From Polaribacter sp. Hel1_85 (GTDB lineage: Bacteria > Bacteroidota > Bacteroidia > Flavobacteriales > Flavobacteriaceae): a DNA stretch of 64,000 nt. Positions 8,652 through 16,652 of the stretch are shown here, piece by piece. How positions within the stretch are numbered: position 1 is the first letter of the stretch; each line of letters opens with the position of its first letter. The notes under the pieces were generated by a model. It saw only the letters and a list, made by a program, of their open reading frames with translations. It searched no databases and was not told where the DNA came from. The position numbers and the translations under genes were made by a program. Location: NCBI RefSeq assembly GCF_000766795.1, contig NZ_JPDS01000001.1, positions 811,001-875,000 of the forward strand, given 5' to 3'.

Positions 8652-9809
8652 TTATTTTCCTATTTTTAAAACTTCAATTTCAAAAACTAAGTCTGATTTT
8701 GCAGGAAATGGTCCATATTTTGCTTCACCATATCCTAAATAGTAAGGTATAAATAATCTTACCTTCTCACCTTCTCTCATTTTTGAAACTCCTTCTTTAA
8801 AACCAGCAATCATTGGTCTTTGTTCATCATTTAATTGACAAACAAAAGGCTTTCCATTAGAGTCTGAAGTAGATTGAATCTTTTTACCATCTGCTGTATA
8901 CAATGTATAATTAATAGATAATGGTTTATTATCAACTACTTTTTTACCAGAAGTTTTCTTTAACTTTAAGATTCTAAGTCCAGAAGATGTTTTTTCTGCT
9001 TTTCCTTCATCCATCTTAGCTAAAAAAGTTTCTTTATCAGCTAAATAAGTAGCATATCTTGCCTTCTCAACTTCAGCTTCAGCTTTTTTAAGATCTTTTT
9101 CTGAATTTGCCAATTTTTCTAATTGTGTATCAAAAACTTCTGCTGCATTAAAACTATTTGCTTTAGATCCTAATTTTATAATTTTAATAGATAAAATAGT
9201 ATCTTTTTGAACAATACTATTTACAACTCCCATTCTTAAAGAATCCACAGCTTTTTCTAACTGCAAAGAATCTTTAAATTTACTTTTTAAGTCTTTTAAT
9301 TGAAGTGAGTTAATTATCGTTTTACCAAAAACAGAATGTTTACCATCTAAATGTGGTATTGGTCTATGTGTAATAAAAAACTGACTATTATTAGTTGTTG
9401 GGCCACCATTTGCCATTGAAAGAATACCTTTATCATCATGTCTATATAATAAGTTTCCATCTTCACTCTTTGGAAATTCATCACCAAAAACATAACCAGG
9501 ATTTTTTCTTCCTTTAGCTGTAAAACCACCACCTTGAATTACAAAATTATTTACCACTCTATGAAAAATAATACCTTCATAGAAGTTTTTACCTTTAAAA
9601 GAATCTAACAACTTACTATTAGTTCCTTCTACAAGAGAAACAAAATTTGCAACTGTCATAGGTGCATCATCAGCATATAACTCTAAAAGGATATCTCCTT
9701 TTTTTGTTGAAATTTCAGCGTATATACCTTCATTTAATTCACTGTACTTTTCTGGAGTACAAGCTGCAAGAATAACAGCAAAAACTAGTAAGTATTTTAG
9801 ACTCTTCAT
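8652..9809 (-). CDS. Cyclophilin-FKBP fusion prolyl isomerase lipoprotein
   Basis: This 385-residue protein joins two unrelated prolyl-isomerase folds. A lipoprotein signal (LLVFAVILAACTPE, Cys about residue 17) is followed by a cyclophilin domain (about 30-215, with FHRVVNNFVIQGGG and NSQFFITH), a charged helical linker (about 230-260), and an FKBP domain (about 275-385, with MREGEKVRLFIPYYLGYGE). It should act on proteins folding in the periplasm or at the outer membrane. It is the third consecutive isomerase gene in the cluster, 8 bases after the FkpA-like gene. Confidence 0.92.
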   Translation of the reverse strand: MKSLKYLLVFAVILAACTPEKYSELNEGIYAEISTKKGDILLELYADDAPMTVANFVSLVEGTNSKLLDSFKGKNFYEGIIFHRVVNNFVIQGGGFTAKGRKNPGYVFGDEFPKSEDGNLLYRHDDKGILSMANGGPTTNNSQFFITHRPIPHLDGKHSVFGKTIINSLQLKDLKSKFKDSLQLEKAVDSLRMGVVNSIVQKDTILSIKIIKLGSKANSFNAAEVFDTQLEKLANSEKDLKKAEAEVEKARYATYLADKETFLAKMDEGKAEKTSSGLRILKLKKTSGKKVVDNKPLSINYTLYTADGKKIQSTSDSNGKPFVCQLNDEQRPMIAGFKEGVSKMREGEKVRLFIPYYLGYGEAKYGPFPAKSDLVFEIEVLKIGK

Positions 9810-9817
9810 CTATTGTA

Positions 9818-10546
9818 TTATTTTATAATATCTAATAATTCTATTTCAAAAACTAATGTAGAAAATGGCTTGATATTTGCTCCTTTTTGTTGTGCACCAT
9901 AAGCAATTTCTTGAGGAATAAAGAACTTGTATTTAGAACCAACATTCATTAATTGCACACCTTCTGTCCAACCTTTAATTACTTGATTTAAACCAAATTC
10001 TGCAGGAGTTCCTTTGTCTACAGAACTATCAAAAACTTTACCTTCTAAATTAGTTCCATGATAATGAACTTTAACTCTAGTTGTTGGGCCTGCAGGTTTT
10101 GCTCCTTTACCTTCTTTTATAACTATATATTGTAAACCACTTGCAGTAGTTACAACTCCTTTTTTAGATTTGTTTTCAGCTAAAAAGTCTTCACCTGCTT
10201 TTTTATTTTCTCCAAATTTAGCTTCAGCAACTTTAGCAGCTTTTTCTTGTTTTTCTTTCATTTTAGCGGTTTGTTGCTTTTGAAAGAAAACTCTTAAAAA
10301 CCCATTTAAATCTTTAGCATTAATCAATAAATTAGTAGAATCGATTCCGTTTTTATAACCTTGTATAAATAAGTCTCTATCTGCTTCTTTAAAATTTGCT
10401 TTTACTTTTAAAGCCATATCTAAACCTAAAGCATAACTTGCAGAATCTATTTCTGTTTCTAAAGATTTCACTTCCTTTAATTGGTTTCCACAAGAAAACA
10501 TAGATGCAACAACTGCAATTGTTAAAATACTTTTTATTACTTTCAT
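9818..10546 (-). CDS. FKBP-type prolyl isomerase lipoprotein (FkpA-like)
   Basis: A 242-residue lipoprotein (signal ending VASMFSCGNQ). Residues 30-125 form a helical, charged N-terminal region like the dimerisation domain of FkpA and Mip proteins. The C-terminal FKBP domain (about 130-242) contains VKVHYHGTNLEGKVFDSS and QVIKGWTEGVQLMNVG. It would catalyse cis-trans isomerisation of prolyl bonds and chaperone proteins beyond the inner membrane. It lies 7 bases from gldI and 8 bases from the fusion isomerase, in one operon. Confidence 0.92.
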   Translation of the reverse strand: MKVIKSILTIAVVASMFSCGNQLKEVKSLETEIDSASYALGLDMALKVKANFKEADRDLFIQGYKNGIDSTNLLINAKDLNGFLRVFFQKQQTAKMKEKQEKAAKVAEAKFGENKKAGEDFLAENKSKKGVVTTASGLQYIVIKEGKGAKPAGPTTRVKVHYHGTNLEGKVFDSSVDKGTPAEFGLNQVIKGWTEGVQLMNVGSKYKFFIPQEIAYGAQQKGANIKPFSTLVFEIELLDIIK

Positions 10547-10553
10547 TTTTTTA

Positions 10554-11084
10554 TTATTTAATATTTATTAATGTTACTGTACTTTTTATTGATTGATTAA
10601 TTCCTATTTTATTTCCATCGCCAGAAATACCAAATGCATTATATGATGGAATCACAAATGTAATGGTTTCTCCAACTTTCATCAACTTTATTCCCGTTTG
10701 AAGTGCAGAAATAAAATCTTCTTTATCTACTTTATAATTTTTTAATCCTAATTCTTCTTTAGTATAAATAATTCCTCCTTGTAAATCTGTTATATTATAC
10801 TCAATTGAAACTTCATCTCCGGTTATTGGAGTTGGTGTATTTTCTTCTTTTTTATTGATATATGTGTACCAAAAACCATTAGGAGATACTTGGTATATTT
10901 TTGTAGAATCTAACTTAATAATATTTAAAATCTTATCATCTTCAATAGTATTTAATCGAATAGATTCTTTTATTGTTTCTTTTAAAATTGTTGTAGATTT
11001 CTTAGGATTAATAGGTTTTCTTGGTTCAACTTTAGAACAACCAAGACATAAAAAACAAATAAAAATTAAAATTCTAATCTTCAT
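10554..11084 (-). CDS. gldI: Gliding-motility-associated FKBP lipoprotein GldI
   Basis: A 176-residue lipoprotein (CFLCLGCSKVEP) with a C-terminal FKBP-like domain (ISALQTGIKLMKVGETITF and IPSYNAFGISGDGNKIG). The segment SPNGFWYTYINKK is typical of GldI, a protein known from Flavobacterium gliding genetics and needed for folding of Gld or type IX secretion components. It overlaps the upstream DHH phosphoesterase gene by 11 bases and is followed by two more isomerase genes. I assign it by these motifs and by the neighbourhood; a generic FKBP lipoprotein remains possible. Confidence 0.85.
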   Translation of the reverse strand: MKIRILIFICFLCLGCSKVEPRKPINPKKSTTILKETIKESIRLNTIEDDKILNIIKLDSTKIYQVSPNGFWYTYINKKEENTPTPITGDEVSIEYNITDLQGGIIYTKEELGLKNYKVDKEDFISALQTGIKLMKVGETITFVIPSYNAFGISGDGNKIGINQSIKSTVTLINIK

Positions 11085-12102
11085 AAGACGCTTCTAATTC
11101 TTTTTGATATTGAGGTAATAATGTAACAAATTTTGTCACTGTTTTTTCTATTGATAAATCAGACTTCCCTCCAGCAGCATTATCATGTCCTCCACCGTTA
11201 AAGTGATTTCTAGAAAATTGATTTACAGAGAAACTTCCTTTTGATCTAAAAGACATTTTTACAATACCCTGTTCTGCATCTTCAATAAAAATAGCTGCAA
11301 AAATAATTCCTTTTAAAGAAAGTGCGTAATTTACAATTCCTTCAGTATCTCCTTTTTGAAAATCAAAACGTTTTTTCTCTTCAGTAGTTAAAGTTATATA
11401 AGCTGTTTTATACGTTGGTAGAATTTGTAAATTACTTAATGCTTGACCTAAAAGTAACAACCTATTATAAGAATTTGCATCATAAACATTATTATGAATT
11501 TTATCATTCTCTGCACCTTTATCTATTAAATCTGCAATAATTCTATGTGTTGTACTTGTTGTAGAACGAAAACGAAAAGAACCTGTATCTGTCATAATAC
11601 CTGTATACAAACAAGTAGCAATATCTGCATCAATTAAATCTAAATCGTTATTCATTTCTATAAATTGATACACCATTTGGCAAGTAGAACAAATAGTAAC
11701 ATCAGAATACATGTATTTTACATCATCTGGTTGTTGATGATGATCTATCATTGCAAAATCGTTTGGATATTTTTCTAATGTTTTTTGCATATCATGACCT
11801 ACCCTATGCAAAGCATTAAAATCTAAAAGAAAAATAATATCAGAACCATTTATTGCTCTTTGAGACTGTGTATTTTGCCAATCGAAACGATAAGTTGTAT
11901 CAGAACCTGGTAACCAATGTAAAAACTCTGGATACTCGTTAGGAACAACAACAGTTGTATGGTGCCCTTTTTTATCAAAATAATGTTTTAAAGCCAATGT
12001 AGACCCCATAGCATCACCATCAGGATTTCTATGTCCTATTACTACAATATTTCTTGGTTTTTCAAGAAAGCTTTTTAAAGCTTCGAATCCTTTTAAAATC
12101 AT
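11074..12102 (-). CDS. DHH family phosphoesterase (NrnA-like), copy 1
   Basis: A 342-residue cytoplasmic protein of the DHH/DHHA1 family. Motifs are IGHRNPDGDAMGS, FLLDFN, the name-giving MIDHHQ, and the DHHA1 motif GGGHDNAAGG near residue 310. NrnA-type members degrade nanoRNA or cyclic-dinucleotide-derived pNpN and dephosphorylate pAp. All expected metal ligands are present. It heads the operon with gldI. A second copy with a changed first motif is at 49571-50578. The -7 element at 12109-12116 leaves almost no leader. Confidence 0.92.
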   Translation of the reverse strand: MILKGFEALKSFLEKPRNIVVIGHRNPDGDAMGSTLALKHYFDKKGHHTTVVVPNEYPEFLHWLPGSDTTYRFDWQNTQSQRAINGSDIIFLLDFNALHRVGHDMQKTLEKYPNDFAMIDHHQQPDDVKYMYSDVTICSTCQMVYQFIEMNNDLDLIDADIATCLYTGIMTDTGSFRFRSTTSTTHRIIADLIDKGAENDKIHNNVYDANSYNRLLLLGQALSNLQILPTYKTAYITLTTEEKKRFDFQKGDTEGIVNYALSLKGIIFAAIFIEDAEQGIVKMSFRSKGSFSVNQFSRNHFNGGGHDNAAGGKSDLSIEKTVTKFVTLLPQYQKELEASYED

Positions 12103-12108
12103 AAGTCG

Positions 12109-12116
12109 CGAATATA
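12109..12116 (-). promoter_or_regulatory. -7 element giving a near-leaderless transcript of the DHH gene
   Basis: The minus strand reads TATATTCG (7 of 8 matches to TAnnTTTG). Its last base is 7 bases from the ATG at 12102, so transcription should begin at or next to the start codon. Confidence 0.4.
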
Positions 12117-12138
12117 CAATTTAATTAAAAAAATTATG

Positions 12139-12146
12139 TAATTTCG
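12139..12146 (+). promoter_or_regulatory. ndk: -7 promoter element of ndk
   Basis: TAATTTCG matches TAnnTTTG at 7 of 8 positions and gives an ndk leader of about 50 bases. It diverges from the DHH gene promoter. Confidence 0.4.
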
Positions 12147-12202
12147 CGCCGAATTTGTGTAACAGATTTAATTAACCATTTAGAAATTTAAAAGTCAATA
12201 AC

Positions 12203-12622
12203 ATGGCAACAAATAGAACATTTACAATGCTTAAACCAGATGCTGTAGAAAACGGACATACTGGGGCTATTTTAGAAAAAATGAATGCTGCAGGATTTAG
12301 AATTGTAGCTTTAAAGAAAACTCAAATGACAAAAGCTGATGCTGAAACTTTTTATGCAGTGCATAATGAGCGTCCGTTTTTTGGAGAATTAGTTGAGTTC
12401 ATGACAAGAGGACCAATTGTAGCTGCAATTTTAGAAAAAGAAAATGCCGTAGAAGATTTTAGAACTTTAATTGGTGCTACAAATCCTGCTGATGCTGCAG
12501 AAGGAACAATTAGAAAATTATATGCAACTTCTATGGGAGAAAATGCTGTACATGGTTCTGATTCTGATGAAAATGCAGAAATTGAAGGAAACTTTCACTT
12601 TTCTGGAAGAGAGCAATTTTAA
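12203..12622 (+). CDS. ndk: Nucleoside diphosphate kinase
   Basis: Ndk transfers the gamma phosphate of ATP to other nucleoside diphosphates through a phosphohistidine. The 139-residue length is typical, the N-terminus [11 protein letters not shown] is the family signature, and the active-site histidine is in [10 protein letters not shown] at about residue 116. The start is ATG at 12203. It is monocistronic, with a promoter at 12139 and a terminator at 12661, and is transcribed divergently from the DHH phosphoesterase gene. Confidence 0.97.
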   Translation: MATNRTFTMLKPDAVENGHTGAILEKMNAAGFRIVALKKTQMTKADAETFYAVHNERPFFGELVEFMTRGPIVAAILEKENAVEDFRTLIGATNPADAAEGTIRKLYATSMGENAVHGSDSDENAEIEGNFHFSGREQF

Positions 12623-12660
12623 TAAGAGTTTTTAAAATTCTTATTTTAAAAATATTTAAA

Positions 12661-12695
12661 AAAAACTCGTAACTTAATTGTTGCGAGTTTTTTTG
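12661..12695 (+). terminator. Intrinsic terminator after ndk
   Basis: The arms ACTCGTAAC and GTTGCGAGT (one G-T wobble) enclose TTAATT and are followed by seven T. Confidence 0.85.
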
Positions 12696-12736
12696 TTTAA
12701 TTTAGTTTGAATCTAAACTCTATTTCTTATAAATTC

Positions 12737-12790
12737 GCTAACGGCGATTATAAGTCATTAAAATGGACAGCATAATCGTCTTAAGTTGGC
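12737..12790. repeat. attC-like imperfect hairpin, left flank of the accessory block
   Basis: Outer boxes GCTAAC and GTTGGC (one mismatch) and inner perfect arms CGATTAT (12745-12751) and ATAATCG (12772-12778) form a two-part stem with an unpaired spacer, total about 54 bases. AAC and GTT triplets sit at the ends as in integron attC sites. No integrase gene is in the window. Confidence 0.4.
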
Positions 12791-12811
12791 AGTAATTAAA
12801 AACAGAACTCA

Positions 12812-13390
12812 ATGTTAAATGAAGTTATTAATAAAATAACCAAAGAATATTCAAATCTGTCAAACGAAACAATTAATGAATGGAAAAAAAACATACGTGT
12901 TTTAGAACTTAAAAAAGGAACTCAATTAGTTAAAGAAGGAAATTTAACAAACAAACTATATTTTATTTGTGAAGGTAGTGTAAAAGCACATCACTTAAAA
13001 AATGGTAAATTAATTACAGATTGGTTTGCTTTCAACAATGAATTTATTTGTGCTATTACAGGGTACTTCTTAAAAAAACCAAGTGAACACTATATTGAAC
13101 TAACTGAAAATAGTATTTTATTGGAGTTTGAAAGAGAAAAATTAACTGAACTATCTTCTAAATATCACGATTTTGAACGATTTTCAAGAATAATTATAAC
13201 AAAAATAATGCTTGAACTTCAATATCGAGTTTTATATCTTCAATTTTCGACTGCTAAAGAACGTTATGATTTTCTTTTAGAACAATACCCTCAAATAGAA
13301 TTACATATTTCATTAGGGGATATTGCTTCATATATTGGAATAACTCAAGAAACTTTAAGTAGAGTAAGAGCAAAAAAGAAACGAATTTGA
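12812..13390 (+). CDS. Crp/Fnr family transcriptional regulator
   Basis: A 192-residue protein with an N-terminal cyclic-nucleotide-binding-type beta roll (about 25-120, with KKGTQLVKEGNLTNKLYFI) and a C-terminal helix-turn-helix (LGDIASYIGITQETLSRVRA, about 168-187). No cysteine cluster of the Fnr type is seen, and the ligand is unknown. It is the first gene of the accessory block and probably controls the two following genes: a 10-bp inverted repeat lies between it and the hydrolase gene. Codon use is AT-rich like the neighbours. Confidence 0.9.
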   Translation: MLNEVINKITKEYSNLSNETINEWKKNIRVLELKKGTQLVKEGNLTNKLYFICEGSVKAHHLKNGKLITDWFAFNNEFICAITGYFLKKPSEHYIELTENSILLEFEREKLTELSSKYHDFERFSRIIITKIMLELQYRVLYLQFSTAKERYDFLLEQYPQIELHISLGDIASYIGITQETLSRVRAKKKRI

Positions 13391-13412
13391 TTTAGGTCAA
13401 AAGATTTGTCCC

Positions 13413-13459
13413 ATATTATTGAGAAATTCGCAGACTATTAAATTTTTCTTCAATAATAT
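13413..13459. promoter_or_regulatory. Inverted repeat ahead of the hydrolase gene, possible operator
   Basis: ATATTATTGA (13413-13422) and TCAATAATAT (13450-13459) are perfect inverted copies 27 bases apart; pairing extends through GAAA/TTTC with one bulge. It lies 14 bases before the ATG at 13474 and right after the Crp-like regulator gene, so it may be the operator of that regulator. Confidence 0.35.
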
Positions 13460-13473
13460 TATAAAAGGGCATT

Positions 13474-14310
13474 ATGAAATTAATAATAAAGTTGCTACAA
13501 ATTTTATCTTGTAGTTTAGTCTCAAGGGTTGCATACAAATATATGAACAAACCAAGAGTTAGAAAATTGAGAAAATCAGAAGAGGAAGTTTTAGATGAAT
13601 CGATTGTACAAAAAGTGGTTTATAATAGTTTTACAATATGTAAATATCAATGGGGAATTGAAAATAATAAAACCGCTCTACTTGTTCACGGTTGGGAAGG
13701 ACGTGCAAGTAATTTTGCATCAATAATTAAAAACTTAACCAATAATGGATACAAAGTTATTGCTTATGATGCTCCATCTCACGGTAAAAGTTCTAAAGGA
13801 GATACAAATATGTTTGAATTTTCTGAACTTTTAGAATCCGAACTTAATAAGTTTATACCTGATCTAATAATTAGTCATTCATTTGGCAGTGTAAATACAG
13901 CAACTGTTCTTAGAAAAAATCCAAATTTAAAAATAAATTTGTGGCTTATGGTTACAACACCTTATAAGTTTATTGAAAAAATAAATGATTTGTCTGAATA
14001 TTTTGGATTAAATTCTAAAGTCAAAAATAAATTAATTAATCGTATTCAAAAAGATACCCAAGAAAGTATAAACCAACTTGATATGGCTATTTATTGTGAT
14101 GAATTAAAAAATGTTGAAAAAGCAATTATAGTTCATTCAAAGACTGATAAAATTTTACCAATAGAAGGAGCTAGAAAAGTTGCTAAATCTTTCAGAGAAA
14201 GTAAATTAATAGAGTTAAATAATTTAGGACATTATGCAATTTTATGGTCAAACGAACTCAACGAAATAATAAAGAATGAAATAGTAAATGTTAATACTGT
14301 AAAAGTATGA
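13474..14310 (+). CDS. Alpha/beta hydrolase
   Basis: A 278-residue serine hydrolase of the alpha/beta fold. LLVHGWEGRASNF forms the oxyanion-hole region, SHSFGS (about residue 135-140) the nucleophile elbow, KTDKILP the likely acid, and LGHYAIL the histidine near the C-terminus. The short hydrophobic N-terminus (LIIKLLQILSCSLVS) may be a membrane anchor. The substrate is unknown. Its stop overlaps the start of the SRPBCC gene by 4 bases (ATGA), so the two are coupled. Confidence 0.85.
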   Translation: MKLIIKLLQILSCSLVSRVAYKYMNKPRVRKLRKSEEEVLDESIVQKVVYNSFTICKYQWGIENNKTALLVHGWEGRASNFASIIKNLTNNGYKVIAYDAPSHGKSSKGDTNMFEFSELLESELNKFIPDLIISHSFGSVNTATVLRKNPNLKINLWLMVTTPYKFIEKINDLSEYFGLNSKVKNKLINRIQKDTQESINQLDMAIYCDELKNVEKAIIVHSKTDKILPIEGARKVAKSFRESKLIELNNLGHYAILWSNELNEIIKNEIVNVNTVKV

Positions 14311-14792
14311 AAGTCATAAATATCCATAAGCGAACAATAAATCAAACTAAAAGTAAAGTATCCGAAATGTTTTACACATTATCAACCGAAAACGAACAAA
14401 TTTGGCCAAAAGAAAAATGGCCAGAAATGAAGTTCAAAAATGGGATTAAGATTGGAGAAAAAGGAGGTCACGGAGCAATAAGATATTCCGTAGAAAAATA
14501 TAATCCCAATAAAATAATTCAGTTTAAGTTCTTAAAACCTATTGGTTTTAATGGAGTTCATAAATTTGAAATTAATGAATTAAGTATCACAAAAACTGAA
14601 ATTAAGCATACAATTGATATGAATACAAAAGGAAAAGCAACATTGATATGGCTTTTATTAATACGTCCTCTTCATAATGCACTTATTGAAGATGCATTTG
14701 ATAAGGTGGAGAATAATTTTTATAAAGAAAAAAAATCTAGTAGTTGGAATTTTTGGGTAAAATTTCTAAGAAAAAAATTACTTAAAAGATAA
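14307..14792 (+). CDS. SRPBCC-like protein
   Basis: A 161-residue protein that looks like a START/SRPBCC helix-grip domain: an N-terminal strand and helix, then repeated strands (GHGAIRYSVEKYNPNKIIQF, GVHKFEIN) and a long C-terminal helix (LIEDAFDKVENNFYKEKK). Such proteins bind hydrophobic ligands in a deep pocket. The ligand and role are not known; coupling to the hydrolase suggests that both act on one compound. It is the last gene of the accessory block. Confidence 0.65.
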   Translation: MKVINIHKRTINQTKSKVSEMFYTLSTENEQIWPKEKWPEMKFKNGIKIGEKGGHGAIRYSVEKYNPNKIIQFKFLKPIGFNGVHKFEINELSITKTEIKHTIDMNTKGKATLIWLLLIRPLHNALIEDAFDKVENNFYKEKKSSSWNFWVKFLRKKLLKR

Positions 14793-14800
14793 ATAAAACT

Positions 14801-14998
14801 ACTGCCAACAATGTATAAAAAACATAGGGAATTTGTGCTAAATTGAAAGGTCTGTGCTTATTAATGAAGTCCGCAAAATATAAAATTTGGCATTTAAACT
14901 AAAAAAAATAAAAGCAAAATATTTATATTTGACTAAGTAATAAACCGAAACTAAAGCGCTTACTTACTGCCCTACGTTTCTTATACTAACCGTTAACG
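14801..14998. repeat. Long attC-like imperfect inverted repeat, right flank of the accessory block
   Basis: No gene is present here. The left arm GTATAAAAAACATAGGG (14813-14829) and the right arm, read on the minus strand as GTATAAGAAACGTAGGG, match at 15 of 17 bases. Outside them lie GCCAAC and GTTAAC-type boxes. ACTGCCAAC at 14801-14809 is the inverted copy of GTTGGCAGT at 12785-12793 on the other side of the three genes. Confidence 0.45.
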
Positions 14999-15011
14999 AA
15001 ACTCAAAATAT

Positions 15012-15308
15012 TTAAACCAACATCAATTTAGAAATTACGTCCTCTCCTATCTCTTCATTCATCATTTTAATAATTTTATCTTTACCATAACTTAATTCTT
15101 CACGTAAAACAGAAGATGTTAATTGAATAACCAACGTTTTATTTTGCAACTTAACAGAAGTAGTATGAGTAGCAACACCTGGCCCCATCATTTTAGCCCA
15201 AGTTTCTTCAACTTTTATTTTTTGCATTCCTTTACTCAAGTTATTTTCCTTGATAAAACTCTGCATTAAATCTTTTACCGAAAATGAATCGTTCTCTCTT
15301 TTTGACAT
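15012..15308 (-). CDS. DUF721 domain protein (DciA-like)
   Basis: A 98-residue protein with the DUF721 fold (IKVEETWAKMMGPGVATHT, LVIQLTSSVLREELSYGKD). DUF721 includes DciA, the ancestral loader of the replicative helicase DnaB, and the gene often neighbours recF in Bacteroidota as it does here (148 bases away, same strand). A role in replication initiation is an inference from the family. Confidence 0.85.
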   Translation of the reverse strand: MSKRENDSFSVKDLMQSFIKENNLSKGMQKIKVEETWAKMMGPGVATHTTSVKLQNKTLVIQLTSSVLREELSYGKDKIIKMMNEEIGEDVISKLMLV

Positions 15309-15339
15309 TATTTGAGGTTTTTAGACTTTTAGATTGATG

Positions 15340-15445
15340 GATTTTTGGATTGTTAGAATTTTAGATTTTTGTTACTATACAGTCTGTCACTTTGTTACTT
15401 TGTGTCTTTGCTTATCAGAACCTTTGCTACTTTGCAACTCTACCA
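15340..15445. repeat. Degenerate 8-bp repeats between recF and the DUF721 gene
   Basis: The intergenic region holds imperfect units CACTTTGT, TACTTTGT, GTCTTTGC and then CTTTGC-TACTTTGC, preceded by repeated TTTTAGA-like words. No gene, promoter element or terminator was recognised in it. Confidence 0.4.
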
Positions 15446-15456
15446 ACTCCAAAGCT

Positions 15457-16536
15457 CTACAACTTAAAAATCTGATACTCTTTACTTCCTTGTTTTAATA
15501 TATTCTCTGTTCTTTCAGAATGTGTGTCTGTGATAAAAATTTGCCCAAAATCATCATTATTTACCAAATCTATAATTTGAGAAACACGATTTTCATCTAA
15601 CTTATCAAAAATATCATCTAACAATAAAATTGGAACTAAATTAGATTGTTGTTTAATAAACTCAAATTGCGCCAATTTTAAAGCAATCAAGTATGATTTT
15701 TGTTGTCCTTGAGAACCAAATTTCTTTATAGAATATGATCCTATTTCAAAACTTAAATCATCTTTATGGATGCCTGATGTTGTATATTGTATAATCTTAT
15801 CTTTTTGTAAAGAATTCTTTAATAAATGTTGTATAGAAAAATCATGTAGCTGACTTTTATACAATAAATTAACACGCTCTCTATCGCCAGAAATTATTTG
15901 ATATTTTTCATTAAAGATAGGAATAAATTCCTCTAAAAAGCTTTTTCTAACTTCATAAATTCGACTTCCATATTCAGAAAGTTGCTCATCATAAACACTT
16001 AAATTTAAAGCATCGAAAGTTCTATTTGCTGCAAAATATTTTAACAAAGCATTTCTTTGACTCAAAACCTTATTATATGACAATAAATCTTTTAAATAAT
16101 TTTTGTCTTGTTGAGAAATAACACCATCTATAAACTTTCTTCTTGTATCACTTCCTTCTGTTACTAAATCTCTATCTGCAGGAGAAATAATCACTAAAGG
16201 CAACTGCCCAATATGTTCAGAAAACTTCTCATAACTTTTTCCATTCCTTTTTAAAACCTTCTTTTGTCCTTTTTTAAGGCTGCAAACTATTTTCTCATTT
16301 CTATCATTTAAAAGGTAATCTCCTTCTATCATAAAATAACCTTCTCCATGTCTAATATTCTGAACTGCCACAGAATTAAAGTAACTTTTTGTAAAAGATA
16401 AATAGTAAATTGCATCTAAGACATTGGTTTTACCAATACCATTGTCTCCAACAAAGCAATTTATTTTCTGTTGAAAATCAAAAGATTGCGACTCAATGTT
16501 CTTAAAATTAAGTAAAGAAATTTTCTGTAAATACAT
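15457..16536 (-). CDS. recF: DNA replication and repair protein RecF
   Basis: RecF is an SMC-like ATPase that loads RecA at single-strand gaps with RecO and RecR. The 359-residue protein has the Walker A GDNGIGKT (about residue 31), the RecF signature [20 protein letters not shown], the ABC-type signature FGSQGQQKS and the Walker [14 protein letters not shown]. The start is ATG at 16536. It is divergent from the TPR gene and cooriented with the DUF721 gene. Confidence 0.96.
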   Translation of the reverse strand: MYLQKISLLNFKNIESQSFDFQQKINCFVGDNGIGKTNVLDAIYYLSFTKSYFNSVAVQNIRHGEGYFMIEGDYLLNDRNEKIVCSLKKGQKKVLKRNGKSYEKFSEHIGQLPLVIISPADRDLVTEGSDTRRKFIDGVISQQDKNYLKDLLSYNKVLSQRNALLKYFAANRTFDALNLSVYDEQLSEYGSRIYEVRKSFLEEFIPIFNEKYQIISGDRERVNLLYKSQLHDFSIQHLLKNSLQKDKIIQYTTSGIHKDDLSFEIGSYSIKKFGSQGQQKSYLIALKLAQFEFIKQQSNLVPILLLDDIFDKLDENRVSQIIDLVNNDDFGQIFITDTHSERTENILKQGSKEYQIFKL

Positions 16537-16619
16537 GAATAGAATTTGATATTGAAAACGTTTTGCAAATTATTGAAAATTTAGCGAATTATCCGCTTTT
16601 AAAATCCAATTAAAAAAAC

Positions 16620-16627
16620 TATTTTTG
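16620..16627 (+). promoter_or_regulatory. -7 promoter element of the TPR gene
   Basis: TATTTTTG is a perfect TAnnTTTG, 26 bases before the ATG at 16653. The leader carries AAGGGA close to the start, one of the few Shine-Dalgarno-like sequences in the window. Confidence 0.5.
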
Positions 16628-16652
16628 TCGCCACTAATTTTTAAGGGAAATA

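Noticed and set aside
12066..12080. TTCGAATCC word as a tRNA T-loop
   Set aside because: It lies inside the DHH phosphoesterase gene, and no acceptor or anticodon stem surrounds it. No tRNA was found elsewhere in the window.
14886..14903. TTTGGCATTTAAACTAAAA as a sigma-54 promoter
   Set aside because: The -12 TTG(C) element is missing at the required distance, and no gene follows on that strand.
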